Origin: Thermofilaceae archaeon
GTDB taxonomy: Archaea; Thermoproteota; Thermoprotei; Thermofilales; Thermofilaceae
Reading direction: 5' to 3'
DNA length: 46,971 nt
Assembly: GCA_026986905.1 (NCBI GenBank)
Contig: JALSNQ010000007.1
Span: forward strand, 1-46,971
Shown: positions 1-8,938 of the stretch, in pieces
Position numbering within the stretch: the first letter of the stretch is position 1
How the letters are laid out: each line of letters starts with the position of its first letter
Notes under the pieces: generated by a model
What the model was told of the DNA's origin: nothing
The model's database searches: none
The model's input: only the letters and a program-made list of their open reading frames with translations
Position numbers and translations under genes: made by a program

Positions 1-20
1 AGGGGGAGAGCGGAAGGGCT

Positions 21-314
21 GTGGATATAACATCGTTCTTTTCCCAGCCCAGCAAAACCGGTAAGGAGAAGCCTCCTGCAGAGAGCGGAGGAATCAAGGC
101 CCCGCTTCTTCTAAGTGAGGTGGAAAATGCTGTTTATGAGAGAGTAAAGGCGGCTCCGGGAGGTATCGGTAAGAGCGAGCTCTACCACTGGGCGAAGAAG
201 AAGGGCATAAAGCCGGCCGACCTCTATAAGGCTATAGTGAACCTCGTGGCCCAGGGGAAGATTAGGAGGGTGTTCGACCCTGAACGGGAGGAATACGTGT
301 ACGTTGTAGCCTAG
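21..314 (+). CDS. Winged-helix domain protein, start uncertain
   Basis: I do not recognise a named family. The first 30 residues are polar and low in complexity (SQPSKTGKEKPPAESGG). From about residue 31 the protein looks like a winged-helix fold: helices around LLSEVENAVYERVKAAPGG and KSELYHWAKKKGIKPADLYKAIVNLV, then a beta wing (GKIRRVFDPEREEYVYVVA). A DNA- or protein-binding role is inferred from the fold only. The listed start is a GTG, but the frame stays open to the left window edge, so the gene may begin outside the window. Its stop codon shares the palindrome CTAG with the stop of the convergent next gene. Confidence 0.6.
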   Translation: MDITSFFSQPSKTGKEKPPAESGGIKAPLLLSEVENAVYERVKAAPGGIGKSELYHWAKKKGIKPADLYKAIVNLVAQGKIRRVFDPEREEYVYVVA

Positions 315-640
315 GCCTTCATGAACTTGCTTTTAAGCTTACGGTATTCGTCTAGCGGTATGGCCAGGGCTTCTCCTATACCAGTATCCGTCACTTTAAC
401 CTCATACCCGCTAATCTCTATCATGCCTTTCTCTTTGAGTCCCTTCAGCGCCTCAGCGAATCCCTTTACAACCCTTTCAAAGTTCGGGCTTTTTTCGTCT
501 AGGAAGTCTTCTGCCAGGAACCGGGCTAGGTATTCTTCTGGGCTTTGGCTTCCAGACTGGTAATATATCTTGCCGCCGTATTCGTGGTATATTAGCATCA
601 ACACGAACCTTTCAACAGGGCTTAGAGCCACTCCCTTCAC
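311..640 (-). CDS. Hypothetical protein, probable winged-helix
   Basis: A 109-residue protein of unknown function. The N-terminal helix LSPVERFVLMLIYHEYGG and the C-terminal pattern of helices followed by a short strand (GMIEISGYEVKVTDTGIGEALA) resemble small archaeal winged-helix proteins; no catalytic motif is visible. The start is a GTG, and a second GTG three codons later has a GGTGA-like ribosome site before it, so the protein may be three residues shorter. It converges with the preceding winged-helix gene and overlaps it by four bases (CTAG). The role is not assignable. Confidence 0.55.
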   Translation of the reverse strand: MKGVALSPVERFVLMLIYHEYGGKIYYQSGSQSPEEYLARFLAEDFLDEKSPNFERVVKGFAEALKGLKEKGMIEISGYEVKVTDTGIGEALAIPLDEYRKLKSKFMKA

Positions 641-755
641 CTCTCATGAGAATTTGGGAAGCTTATTCATATTTTTCCCCTCCTAGGTACGCATGGCGGC
701 TAGATTAGTCCCCCGGTGCGTCTTACTTATATTGCCTCCACGGATCTAAAGGTGC

Positions 756-1043
756 GTGTCTCATGCGAGGAAGAATTGGAGGCTGATCGCCGCCCTGCTG
801 CTGGCTGTACTCGACGACGTCCTCGACCTGATTGACGTGGCGCAGCCGGCCGAGAGCGTTGCCGACATAGTGCTTGCCTTGCTAATCATATGGCTGCTGA
901 GAGAGAAGATTACTCTGCGTAACGCGGCCATATTGCTGCTTGACGCGCTGCCCTTCGTGGACATGGTGCCCTTCTGGACGTTATATGTTCTCTACGTGAT
1001 AGGGCAGAAGAAGCCTCCAAGTGATATGCGGAGAAACATGTAA
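756..1043 (+). CDS. Small hydrophobic membrane protein
   Basis: A 95-residue protein with two or three hydrophobic helices: LIAALLLAVLDDVLDLI, SVADIVLALLIIWLL and LLDALPFVDMVPFWTLYVLYVI, and a basic C-terminus. Charged residues sit between the helices (DDVLDLIDVAQ), as in small archaeal membrane proteins of unknown function. The GTG start lies about 25 bases after the AT-rich element ACTTATATTG, which fits leaderless transcription. The neighbours are unrelated. I do not recognise a family. Confidence 0.6.
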   Translation: MSHARKNWRLIAALLLAVLDDVLDLIDVAQPAESVADIVLALLIIWLLREKITLRNAAILLLDALPFVDMVPFWTLYVLYVIGQKKPPSDMRRNM

Positions 1044-1073
1044 AAAAGGGAAAAACATGGGTGGTTGCGGTTT

Positions 1074-3557
1074 TTAGATTTCATCGACGCGGCGAGCCCA
1101 TATATCCGGGAGCCCCCTCCTGCTACGCCTCATGGGCCAGCCGAGGTCCTCCGCCTCGCCGTGGTCTATGCCAAGCGCCTTCTCAGTGAGTATCCTCCTC
1201 TCCACGGAGGCCACTATCTCCCTTGTTCTAGCCACTACGTCGGGGTTCACGCTTATGCTGTCAATGCCCATCCTGACCAGGAACGCTGCGAACTCGGGGT
1301 ACACCGAGGGGGCCTGGCCGCATATGGAGACAGTCCTATAGCCGTAGGGGCTGTTGTGCGCCTTGTATATGAGCATGGCTATGGCCGTGCGGACTGCCGG
1401 GTCGCGCTCATCGAAGTACCTGGGGTCTATCTTGGGGAGTATCGCACTGTCCCTGTCGGCGCCTAGGGTTAGCTGTGTAAGGTCGTTGCTGCCAATCGAG
1501 AACCCGTCGAAGTACTTTGAGAACTGCTCGGCGAGGAATATTATGCTCGGCACCTCGGCCATAGCCCATACCTTGAAGTCGCGGCCCCTGCGGAGCCCCT
1601 CTTCCTCCAGTATGTTTACGAATCTCTCAGCCTCCCAGAGCGTCCTCACGAAGGGGGCCATGACCCAGACGTTCTTAAGGCCCATCTCTTCGCGAACCTT
1701 CTTTATAGCCTGCACCTCTAGCCTGAAGGCCTTCTCGTACTGCGGACTGATATAGCGGCTCACGCCCCTCCAGCCGAGCATCGGGTTGTCTTCCTCCGGC
1801 TCGTACTTCTCGCCGCCCTTGAGCTGGCGGTACTCGTTGGTCTTGAAGTCGCTGAACCTTACGACAACCGGACGCGGGTAGATCTCCCTGGCGACCATAG
1901 CTATGCCGTCAGCCATCTTGTCGACCAGCGTCTGGCCCCTGCCGGTCTCGAGCAGGTAGAGCGGGTGCTCCCCGACATAGCTGGCCATGATGAACTCTAC
2001 CCTCATCAGGCCTATGCCGTCGAAGGGTAGATCCTTGTAGTCCTTGATCTTCTCCGGGACGCCGAGGTTCATGTATATCTTCGTCCCGGTTATGGGCTTG
2101 TAGACTATCTCTATCGGCGCGGCCTTGGCGGCCTTCTTCTCCTCTTCGCCCTCGAGGAGCTCCTTCACGTAGCCCTCATACACTATGCCTGCACGGGCGT
2201 CAACCGTGTAGTCCTGGCCGTCCTTCATCTTCTTCGTCGCCTCCCTGGTGCCCACTATGGCCGGTATGCCGAGCTCCCTGCTCACTATCGCTGCGTGCGC
2301 GGTCATGCCGCCCTCGTCGGTGACTATTGCGCTGGCCATCTTCATGTAGGGAACCCAGTCGGGGTCGGTCATCGTGGTCACCAGGATGTCGCCCTTCTGC
2401 ATCTTCTTCTCAGCGTCCTCCAGCGTGAGGCATATCTTCGCCTTACCGTAGGCTACGCCCGGGCTAGCGGGGAGACCCTTGACCACGACCTTCGCCTCGC
2501 TGACCTTGACCTCCTTCGCCGCGCCGGCCTCGCCCTTCTTCTTCCTGACGCTCCACACGGTTTCAGGCCTCGCCTGGACTATGAACACGCTCTCTGGGAA
2601 CTTCATGTCGCGGTCCACGGCCCACTCTATATCCATGTGCATGCCGTAGTGCTTCTCTATCTTCTTGGCAAGCTCCGCCAGGTACTTTACCTCCTCGTCC
2701 GTAAGGCTCGGGGCCTTCTTCCTCTCAGGTGGAATCGGCCTCTTAACAGTCTTGCCCGTCTCCGGGTCGCGTATGAGCTCCCACTCCTTCTCGACTATGC
2801 GGCGATCCACTATCTCCAGGGTCTCCTTGTCGACGACCCATTCATCTGGGGTTACGGCGCCGCTAACCACGGCCTCGCCGAGGCCCCAGTGCCCCTCGAT
2901 TACGATCTTGCTCTCGTCGCCCGTGACCGGGTGCAGCGTGAACATCACGCCGGCGCTCCTCGAGTTGACCATCTTCTGCACGGCGACGCTTATGAGCACT
3001 TTTTCGTGCGCGAAGCCCTTCTGCTCCCTGTAGAAGATGGCTCTAGGCGTGAAGAGGCTGCTCCAGCACTTCTGAACCTTCTCGACGACCTCGTCCTCCC
3101 CCTTAACGTTGAGGTAAGTCTCCTGCTGACCGGCGAAGCTGGCTCCAGGCAGATCCTCCGCGGTGGCGCTGCTCCTCACAGCGACGAATTCCTCCTCCTT
3201 GCCAACCCTCTTGCTGAGCTCGCGGTAGGCCTTCTTTATCTCCTCTTCGATGTATTTGGGCATGGGGGTGCTCTCTATCAGCCGCCTTATCTCCTTGCTA
3301 GCCTCGATGTAGTCCTCGGGCTTCGCGGCGCTACTGGGAACCTTCTCCCTCAGGATCTCGTAGATCTTGTCCTTTATTCCCGTCTCCTCGATAAACCTCT
3401 TATAGGCGTATGCGGTCACGGCGAAGCCCGGGGGTACCGGGATGCCGCTGCGGAGTAGTTCTCCCAGGTTCGCGTTCTTCCCGCCCACTAGGGGGACGTC
3501 GTCCTTGGTGAGTTCCTCAAACCATAATATTAGGCGTGTAGCCTTGTCCTGGCTCAT
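1074..3557 (-). CDS. ppsA: Phosphoenolpyruvate synthase
   Basis: Pyruvate, water dikinase makes PEP, AMP and phosphate from pyruvate and ATP, feeding gluconeogenesis in archaea; in some hyperthermophiles it may also run toward pyruvate. The 827 residues match the usual length. Domains in order: N-terminal ATP-grasp ([10 protein letters not shown] near residue 22; [20 protein letters not shown] near 125), swivelling phosphohistidine domain ([20 protein letters not shown] near 420, with the catalytic His in TAHA) and C-terminal TIM barrel with the acid/base Cys in SICGQAPS near 770. Start ATG is preceded by GAGGCGGGA as ribosome site and by CTTTTAAGG as a likely TATA box. It is divergent from the ubiD operon and is a cytoplasmic single gene. 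Confidence 0.97.
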   Translation of the reverse strand: MSQDKATRLILWFEELTKDDVPLVGGKNANLGELLRSGIPVPPGFAVTAYAYKRFIEETGIKDKIYEILREKVPSSAAKPEDYIEASKEIRRLIESTPMPKYIEEEIKKAYRELSKRVGKEEEFVAVRSSATAEDLPGASFAGQQETYLNVKGEDEVVEKVQKCWSSLFTPRAIFYREQKGFAHEKVLISVAVQKMVNSRSAGVMFTLHPVTGDESKIVIEGHWGLGEAVVSGAVTPDEWVVDKETLEIVDRRIVEKEWELIRDPETGKTVKRPIPPERKKAPSLTDEEVKYLAELAKKIEKHYGMHMDIEWAVDRDMKFPESVFIVQARPETVWSVRKKKGEAGAAKEVKVSEAKVVVKGLPASPGVAYGKAKICLTLEDAEKKMQKGDILVTTMTDPDWVPYMKMASAIVTDEGGMTAHAAIVSRELGIPAIVGTREATKKMKDGQDYTVDARAGIVYEGYVKELLEGEEEKKAAKAAPIEIVYKPITGTKIYMNLGVPEKIKDYKDLPFDGIGLMRVEFIMASYVGEHPLYLLETGRGQTLVDKMADGIAMVAREIYPRPVVVRFSDFKTNEYRQLKGGEKYEPEEDNPMLGWRGVSRYISPQYEKAFRLEVQAIKKVREEMGLKNVWVMAPFVRTLWEAERFVNILEEEGLRRGRDFKVWAMAEVPSIIFLAEQFSKYFDGFSIGSNDLTQLTLGADRDSAILPKIDPRYFDERDPAVRTAIAMLIYKAHNSPYGYRTVSICGQAPSVYPEFAAFLVRMGIDSISVNPDVVARTREIVASVERRILTEKALGIDHGEAEDLGWPMRRSRRGLPDIWARRVDEI

Positions 3558-3719
3558 TGTCCCGCCTCAAGCCATCTAACATGCGTTGCCTTAAAAGTAG
3601 TACTTCGGCCACGGGCATAGTGAATAACCACCTTTATCAACAATGAAGCAGCTACCGCGTAGCAGCCGCCCGCTAACAGCGTAATTACCTTTAAGAGGCT
3701 GATAGCCCTTTGGAGAAAA

Positions 3720-3782
3720 GGCCGAGCCCCTCCTATGACCGGAGCGCCCCCGAGAGGGGGTTGTGAGAGGAGGGGCTCGGCC
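3720..3782 (+). promoter_or_regulatory. Long GC-rich hairpin in the leader of ubiD
   Basis: Two perfect 15-base arms, GGCCGAGCCCCTCCT and its exact reverse complement, flank a centre that holds a second hairpin (CCCCC-GAGA-GGGGG). A TATA-like element (ACCTTTAAGAG) ends about 25 bases upstream, so a plus-strand transcript would start at or near the first arm. The hairpin would then occupy most of the roughly 80-base leader of ubiD. It could be an attenuator, an RNA stability element, an operator for a dimeric regulator, or the stem of a small RNA. The function is inferred; the palindrome itself is plain in the sequence. Confidence 0.6.
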
Positions 3783-3800
3783 CATACTAGGTGTAGTTTC

Positions 3801-5276
3801 ATGCCGGCAGACATGAGGGATTACCTCTCCTGGCTGGACGAGAGGGGCCTCTTGAAAAGAGTAGGGGAGCCCCTATCGCCCATACTTGAGATTCCGGCTT
3901 TTCTCAGGCAGGTCATGTATGCAAAAGGCCCCGCAATACTCTTCGAAAAGGTAAAGGGACATGAGGGGTGGCGGGCGGCCGGAAACCTCTTTTTATCACT
4001 CAACACGCTTGCAGAGTACCTCGGGGTAAACGGGCTCGAGGAGATTGGAGAACGCCTAGTAGCCCCCCTTTCCGTACAGCCCCCCTTGAGCATCGGCGAG
4101 AAGATACGTAGCGCCTCAGACGTGCTAAAGATGTCCTCATACATGCCGAGACCCACGGGCAAGGCCCCATTTCTCTCAAACATTGTCGAAGCGGACGAAG
4201 GCCCCCTAGACGCGCTTCCAGCCTTTAAAACATGGCCCCGAGACGGGGGCCGCTACCTCACATACCCCTTGGTTGTGACAAAAGACCCCGACACAGGCGT
4301 CCATACAATCGGGGTGTATAGGGTTCAACTCCTAGACGGAGCTCACGGCGTAATACACTGGCAGATACATAAGAGGGGCGCGTTCTACGCGGAGAAGTGG
4401 CGCGAGGGGCCAATGCCGGTGGCGGTGGCCATAGGGTGCAGCCTGCCCCTCCTCCTAGCGGCGGCGGCGCCCCTCCCCCATCCGCTGGATAAATACCTCT
4501 TTGCGGGCGTTATAGCCGGCAAGGGGGTCGAAGTATACCGCCTGAAAAACGGTCTACTGGTGCCCGCTTGTGCGGAGGCCGTGATTGAGGGCACCGTTTA
4601 CCCCGGCGAGGTCCACGAAGAGGGCCCCTTCGGCGACCACTTCGGCTTCTATGACAGGCCTAGAAGGAGGTACCCCGTATTCGAGGTGGAGAAGATGTAC
4701 TACAGGGATGACCCTATATACTACGGCAGCGTGGCCGGGAAGCCGCCCCTGGAGGACGCAGTACTGGGCAGGGCTTATGAGCGGATATTCCTGCCCCTGA
4801 TACGGCTAATATTGCCGGAAGTCGTCGACATGTACCTCCCAGAGTACGGGGTCTTCCAGGGCGTCGCCATAGTTTCTATACGGAAGAGATACCCTGGGCA
4901 CGCGAAAAAAGTCGCCATGGCCCTATGGGGGCTCGGCCAGACAAGCCTGACAAAGATACTCGTGGTGGTCGACCACACCGTGAACCCCCACGACCTCGGA
5001 GAGGTAATATGGGCCGTCGCGTCGCACGTAGACCCACAGCGCGACGTCCTGATAGTGGAGAAAGCCCACACAGACGTCCTCGACCCCTCAACCCCCATTC
5101 CGGGATACGGGTCCAAGCTCTGCATAGACGCCACCAGGAAGCTGCCCGAGGAGTACGGCGGGGAGCCGCCGGAAGAAGTGGAAGAGGACGAGAACGTTTT
5201 AGAGAAAATAAGCCCCCTCCTCCAGAGGGTGATGGAGGGTGACGTGGGATCCGGGGGCGGTGAGGAGCCGCGGTAG
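3801..5276 (+). CDS. ubiD: UbiD-family prenylated-FMN decarboxylase
   Basis: UbiD enzymes use prenyl-FMN to decarboxylate aromatic or alpha,beta-unsaturated acids. The N-terminus MRDYLSWLDERGLLKRVGEP and the motif EGPFGDHFGFYD (near residue 275) are family hallmarks; the second surrounds an active-site acid. I start at ATG 3801, giving 491 residues; the longer ORF begins inside the upstream hairpin. The gene overlaps ubiA and heads a five-gene operon. Two readings are possible: 4-hydroxybenzoate-type decarboxylase in quinone synthesis, supported by the ubiA neighbour, or anhydromevalonate phosphate decarboxylase of the archaeal mevalonate pathway, which is also a UbiD homologue. UbiX, needed for prenyl-FMN, is not in this window. 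Confidence 0.9.
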   Translation: MPADMRDYLSWLDERGLLKRVGEPLSPILEIPAFLRQVMYAKGPAILFEKVKGHEGWRAAGNLFLSLNTLAEYLGVNGLEEIGERLVAPLSVQPPLSIGEKIRSASDVLKMSSYMPRPTGKAPFLSNIVEADEGPLDALPAFKTWPRDGGRYLTYPLVVTKDPDTGVHTIGVYRVQLLDGAHGVIHWQIHKRGAFYAEKWREGPMPVAVAIGCSLPLLLAAAAPLPHPLDKYLFAGVIAGKGVEVYRLKNGLLVPACAEAVIEGTVYPGEVHEEGPFGDHFGFYDRPRRRYPVFEVEKMYYRDDPIYYGSVAGKPPLEDAVLGRAYERIFLPLIRLILPEVVDMYLPEYGVFQGVAIVSIRKRYPGHAKKVAMALWGLGQTSLTKILVVVDHTVNPHDLGEVIWAVASHVDPQRDVLIVEKAHTDVLDPSTPIPGYGSKLCIDATRKLPEEYGGEPPEEVEEDENVLEKISPLLQRVMEGDVGSGGGEEPR

Positions 5277-6129
5277 GATTGCTGCACTCGCCAGGCTTGT
5301 CAGGATAGAGCACACACTGTTTAGCCTACCCTTCGCCTACGCGGGCGCCTTCCTAGCGGCGATCCCCACCCCCTGGGAAGCGTTGCTGATATTCACAGCC
5401 GTACTGGGGCTCCGCACCGCTGCCATGGCTTACAACAACATCGCGGACCTCGACATAGACTCTAAGAACCCCAGGACGGTGAACAGGCCGCTGGTAAAGG
5501 GAGAGGTTTCCCTCCGCGACGCCTGGCTTCTCGTGGCGGCTGGGAGCGCGCTCTACTACGCCTCCGCCCTGCTTCTAAACCAGGCCGCAGCCTGTCTCAG
5601 CCCCCTCCTCTGGCTTGTCGCGCTAAGCTACCCCCACGCCAAGAGATATCACTGCCTACCCCACCTCCATCTAGGCCTAGCGCTAGGCCTCGTAGTCTTC
5701 GGAGGCTACGTGGCAGTAGCAGGCGGCCCGGTGAGCTCCCTGTACCGCGTCATCGCGACGGCGCCGTGGCTCCTAGTTGTAGCTGTGGCCCTATGGGTAG
5801 CGGGATTCGACACGCTCTACGCGGCCATGGATCTAGAGTTCGACAGAAGGGAGGGGCTAGGCAGCATACCAGCGTGCTATGGCGAAAAGGTGGGGCTCCT
5901 CTCGTCGATCGCAATGGAGGCGGGGTTTCTGACGCTACTAGTCATCTCCTACACGGCTTACAGGCTTGGCCCACCGTACCTGGCCTCCGTCGCCGCCGCA
6001 GCCCTGCTGGAGACGCTGCAGTACATCTACTATTCCAGAGGCCTCCACGGGAAAGCCTTCAACGTCAACCTGGCCACCGGCCTCATAGTGGCGGCAGGTA
6101 TAATATGTGGAAAGCTCATCCCACAATAA
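5239..6129 (+). CDS. ubiA: UbiA-family prenyltransferase
   Basis: An integral membrane prenyltransferase that joins a polyprenyl diphosphate to an aromatic or other acceptor. Both aspartate-rich motifs are present: NNIADLDID near residue 67, and DTLYAAMDLEFDRREG near residue 193, which bind Mg-diphosphate. About eight hydrophobic helices are visible. The GTG at 5239 and the GTG at 5260 (starting VRSRGRIAALARLVRIEHTLF) are both possible; the later one gives the usual short N-terminus. The gene overlaps the end of ubiD and the start of the substrate-binding protein gene. It is likely the 4-hydroxybenzoate octaprenyltransferase type; other UbiA branches (DGGGP synthase, heme O synthase) are less likely beside ubiD. 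Confidence 0.88.
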   Translation: MTWDPGAVRSRGRIAALARLVRIEHTLFSLPFAYAGAFLAAIPTPWEALLIFTAVLGLRTAAMAYNNIADLDIDSKNPRTVNRPLVKGEVSLRDAWLLVAAGSALYYASALLLNQAAACLSPLLWLVALSYPHAKRYHCLPHLHLGLALGLVVFGGYVAVAGGPVSSLYRVIATAPWLLVVAVALWVAGFDTLYAAMDLEFDRREGLGSIPACYGEKVGLLSSIAMEAGFLTLLVISYTAYRLGPPYLASVAAAALLETLQYIYYSRGLHGKAFNVNLATGLIVAAGIICGKLIPQ

Positions 6130-7099
6130 CGTGCAGAAGAGGATCATCCTGGCAGCGGTAGCGCTGATAATCCTCGCCCTACTCGGTGCGGCGTACATGC
6201 TCCGCCCCCGAGGCCGCGCCGCCATAAAGGTGGCGACGCTACAAGGAGGGATAAGCACGCTAGACCTCGTAGAGAAGCTAGATCTAGGAGAACAATTTGG
6301 CATAGACGTACAGGTAATTAGGCTGCAGAAGACCCCCGACATAGCGGTCGCCCTGGCAAAAGGCGAAGTAGACGCGGCCATAGTTCCGGCAGAAGTCGCG
6401 GCCCGCATGATAGAAGAAGGCGCCCCCGTGAAGATAGCGGCCGTCGACATGCTCCAAAACCAGGCCATACTCACGATGAACGACACCATAAAAACCCCCG
6501 CCGACCTAAAAGGCCGCCGAGTCGCGGCGGTGACCGCCTCCGGCACATACAAGATGTTCAAGGCGTACCTCCTCCTACTTTACCATCTCCGCGTAGGAGA
6601 GCAAGGAGCACCCGGGGACGTCGCCGTCGTCAACGCGCCGCCAGGCTCCCTCGTGGATGCTCTGAGGCGCGGGGACGTGGACGCCATAGTGGCTTGGGAG
6701 CCCCTAGTTAGCATGGCGCTAGTAAAGGGCGCGCGGATAGTGGCGGACTACCAGCAGATGTGGCGAGCGGCAAAGCTCCAGGGCCCGCCAGTAATGCTCG
6801 TCTGGGTGGTTAGAAGCGATGTGCCCAGCGACACCGTTAATGCACTCATAAAGGCGAGGAACGAGGCCGCTGAAATATGGGTGAAAAACCCCGCTGCGAC
6901 AAAGAAGATAATAACAGAGATATACAGGCTGCCACCACAGGTCTTCGACACGATGTACCACAGAACCATTATCTACACCGGCCCACTAAACAACACCGCC
7001 ATACAGGGCATTAGAAGCGAGTGGTGGCTAGCGTGGAAGGGCGGATACCTGCCGAGAAGCCCAGACGCAATACCCGACACAGTCTTCCTGAAGCCATAG
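6107..7099 (+). CDS. ABC transporter substrate-binding protein, NMT1/SsuA-like
   Basis: A periplasmic-type binding protein of the NMT1/THI5, nitrate/sulfonate/taurine class. After an N-terminal membrane anchor (IILAAVALIILALLGAAYML, no clear lipobox) come the typical lobes: KVATLQGGISTLDLVEKL, the DAAIVPAEVAARMIEEGAPVKI stretch, LKGRRVAAVTASGTYKMF and DVDAIVAWEPLVSMAL. It should capture a small anionic, aromatic or heterocyclic solute outside the cell and hand it to the next two gene products. The GTG start overlaps the ubiA end by 23 bases. The substrate cannot be read from sequence; the link with ubiD/ubiA is by operon structure only. Confidence 0.85.
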   Translation: MESSSHNNVQKRIILAAVALIILALLGAAYMLRPRGRAAIKVATLQGGISTLDLVEKLDLGEQFGIDVQVIRLQKTPDIAVALAKGEVDAAIVPAEVAARMIEEGAPVKIAAVDMLQNQAILTMNDTIKTPADLKGRRVAAVTASGTYKMFKAYLLLLYHLRVGEQGAPGDVAVVNAPPGSLVDALRRGDVDAIVAWEPLVSMALVKGARIVADYQQMWRAAKLQGPPVMLVWVVRSDVPSDTVNALIKARNEAAEIWVKNPAATKKIITEIYRLPPQVFDTMYHRTIIYTGPLNNTAIQGIRSEWWLAWKGGYLPRSPDAIPDTVFLKP

Positions 7100-7818
7100 C
7101 CTACGCGGCGATAACCGCCGGCGGAGTCGCGGCGTGGCAAATACTCTCAGAGCTGACGCCGCTGATACCAAGCCCCGCCGCAACCTACACCTACCTGGCA
7201 ACCACCCCGGCCGCGCTGATAATCGACTCCCTGATCATCACCCTCACAAACAGCGTGCTCGGCTTCTCGCTGGGACTAGCGGCGGCTGGGGCAGTCGCTT
7301 ACCTAGCCTACCTCACACCCGCAACCAGGCAGCTCGTGAGAGCCTACAACACGCTGATACAGAGCGTCTCGGTGCTCGTATGGGCGATAATAGCGGTAAT
7401 GATATTCGGCGTCACAAGCCGCGTGCCCCCAGTAATCGTGACCGCGGCGGTGGCCCACCCAATACTCCTCTCCGGCCTCCTCGGCGGAATGGAAACAGTG
7501 GAAAAAAGGTACAGGCTACTGGTGAGAATGCTCGGCCTCACCCCCTCCCAGGAGTTCAAGGAAATAATACTGCCAGGCACGATACCGCACCTAGCGGCTG
7601 CCGCCCGCTCCGCTATAGGAGTAGCACTAAGGATAAGCGTAGTCGCAGAAGCCTTCGGCGCAAGCGGCGGAATAGGCTACCAGATAGTCTACTGCTACGA
7701 CATGGGGATAAAAGCCGGAGTATTCGCGTGGGGCACACTCCTAGTGGCCCTGATGGTTCTCCTAGACAAGCTCGTACTCTCTCCAGTCGAAAACTGGGTG
7801 AAAAAATGGCTATCCTAG
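7021..7818 (+). CDS. ABC transporter permease, SsuC/TauC-like
   Basis: The membrane channel of the importer, with five to six hydrophobic helices and the cytoplasmic EAA loop that touches the ATPase (QEFKEIILPGTIPHLAAAARSAIG, near residues 173-196). The fold is the binding-protein-dependent permease type. The start is uncertain: GTG at 7021 gives a 79-base overlap with the binding-protein gene, and a GTG at 7033 is equally plausible; there is no ATG near the N-terminus. It overlaps the ATPase gene by 13 bases. Translation is probably coupled along the whole operon. Confidence 0.87.
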   Translation: MVASVEGRIPAEKPRRNTRHSLPEAIAYAAITAGGVAAWQILSELTPLIPSPAATYTYLATTPAALIIDSLIITLTNSVLGFSLGLAAAGAVAYLAYLTPATRQLVRAYNTLIQSVSVLVWAIIAVMIFGVTSRVPPVIVTAAVAHPILLSGLLGGMETVEKRYRLLVRMLGLTPSQEFKEIILPGTIPHLAAAARSAIGVALRISVVAEAFGASGGIGYQIVYCYDMGIKAGVFAWGTLLVALMVLLDKLVLSPVENWVKKWLS

Positions 7819-8480
7819 AGCTAAACCACATATACAAAAGCTACAACGGGACGCCAGTTCTAGAAGACATCTCCCTCTCCCTAGAGGAAGGCGAGACCAT
7901 AGGCATCGCCGGCCCCAACGGATGCGGCAAGACAACCCTGCTCAAGATAGCCGCGGCCATAGAGGAGCCTGACCGGGGAACAGTGAGCCTCAGGGGAAAA
8001 CCAGCACTCGTCCCGCAAGACAACCTATTACTGCCGTGGAAAACACTGAAAGAAAACATACTCCTAGCCCTAAAACCCCTACACCTCCCACGAGGGGAAG
8101 CCCTAGACAGGCTCCACCACGCAGCAGAGACGCTAGGCATAGACGAGTACCTCGACTACTACCCCAGAGAAGTCAGCGGCGGCACAGCCCGCAAAGCAGC
8201 CATAGCCAGAGCACTCGTAACAAACCCCCAGATACTCCTCCTAGACGAGCCCTACACAGGCCTAGATCTAAAATCCGTGAAAACGCTGCAAAAAACCCTC
8301 AAGACTCTAGCCGAAGAGGCAACATCCATGGTCATAGTGTCCCACCAACTCGTGGAACTAGCCGGGACAGTAGACAAAATATACCTCCTCAGCCACCGCC
8401 CAGCTAAGATAACCAGAATTATATCCTCAACCCCCGACAGCGATAAAATAATAAAGAAGATATACCTGGGCGACGTGTAA
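7806..8480 (+). CDS. ABC transporter ATPase, SsuB/TauB-like
   Basis: A 224-residue nucleotide-binding subunit, shorter than the roughly 250 typical of the class. Walker A is GPNGCGKTT near residue 36, the Q-loop region is PALVPQDNLLLPWKTLKEN, the ABC signature is VSGGTARKAAIARAL, Walker B is ILLLDEP, and the switch His is in IVSHQLVE. I start at the ATG at 7806; the ORF track extends the frame far upstream, but that part is an out-of-frame shadow of the permease gene. The gene overlaps the permease by 13 bases and is the last in the ubiD operon. It powers import of an unknown solute. Confidence 0.93.
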   Translation: MAILELNHIYKSYNGTPVLEDISLSLEEGETIGIAGPNGCGKTTLLKIAAAIEEPDRGTVSLRGKPALVPQDNLLLPWKTLKENILLALKPLHLPRGEALDRLHHAAETLGIDEYLDYYPREVSGGTARKAAIARALVTNPQILLLDEPYTGLDLKSVKTLQKTLKTLAEEATSMVIVSHQLVELAGTVDKIYLLSHRPAKITRIISSTPDSDKIIKKIYLGDV

Positions 8481-8523
8481 GAAAGACTTATAAACACAAC
8501 TGTGAGAATATCTCACAGCCCCA

Positions 8524-8621
8524 AGCGGGGTGGGGAAGCCAGGTATCCCGCGGGGCTCATAGTCCCCCGTGGGGGATGAGGGACCCCGAGGTCGGTGGTT
8601 CAAATCCACCCCCCGCTACCA
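8524..8621 (+). tRNA. Initiator tRNA-Met (CAT), one intron
   Basis: The acceptor stem AGCGGGG pairs with CCCCGCT and is followed by A and an encoded CCA. The D-arm start, GGTGGTTCAAATCC T-arm and CGGGG/CCCCG anticodon stem match archaeal initiator tRNA. The loop CTCATA-A carries anticodon CAT and is interrupted at the canonical 37/38 site by about 21 bases that can fold around CCCCC/GGGGG. A TATA-like ACTTATAAAC lies about 30 bases upstream. Confidence 0.93.
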
Positions 8622-8759
8622 TTTTTCGGATTTTGTATCGTTTTTTGTAAAACGAAGAGGTGTTAGTGTTTTGCGCTTGGGCCTTAGCTGTGGCAGCATG
8701 CAGTATTGCTGTGCAGGGGCGCCGGGCAATGTGAAATTGCTTGCACAAAAACGGAGAAG

Positions 8760-8872
8760 TGGTGGGGCCGCCGGGATTTGAACCCGGGGTCACCTGGGGT
8801 CTCCTCCGTATGGATCCCGAGTCCTGCGCCCTGGGGCGTGCCAGGCATCCTACCAAGCTAGACTACGGCCCC
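8760..8872 (-). tRNA. tRNA-Pro (CGG), probably two introns
   Basis: On the minus strand, acceptor GGGGCCG pairs with CGGCCCC, followed by A and encoded CCA; the T-arm is CCGGG-TTCAAAT-CCCGG. The anticodon stem CCTGG/CCAGG is split by a long stretch that holds the loop-like CTCGGG, giving anticodon CGG. This needs one insertion of about 19 bases just before the loop (31/32 or 32/33) and one of about 17 bases at 37/38. The gene lies opposite the MFS gene. Exact splice points are my inference. Confidence 0.85.
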
Positions 8873-8896
8873 CCTCTTGTCATGGCTCTTTGTGGG

Positions 8897-8906
8897 CTTA
8901 TATAGG
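8897..8906 (-). promoter_or_regulatory. TATA box of tRNA-Pro (CGG)
   Basis: On the minus strand the sequence reads CCTATATAAG and sits 25 to 34 bases upstream of the first base of tRNA-Pro (CGG), the standard place for an archaeal TATA box. The short gap to the plus-strand MFS gene means the two promoters share about 65 bases. Confidence 0.65.
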
Positions 8907-8938
8907 TTATTGGGGTTGTTGGGGAAAGATATAGCGGT

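Noticed and set aside
2295-3458. 387-codon plus-strand ORF opposite ppsA
   Set aside because: It lies wholly antisense to PEP synthase, a clear gene with all catalytic motifs. The reading is a shadow caused by GC-rich third positions.
7134-7805. N-terminal extension of the ABC ATPase in the ORF track
   Set aside because: This part overlaps the permease gene in another frame, is arginine- and proline-rich, and has no protein-like pattern. The ATPase starts at ATG 7806 just before its first conserved strand.
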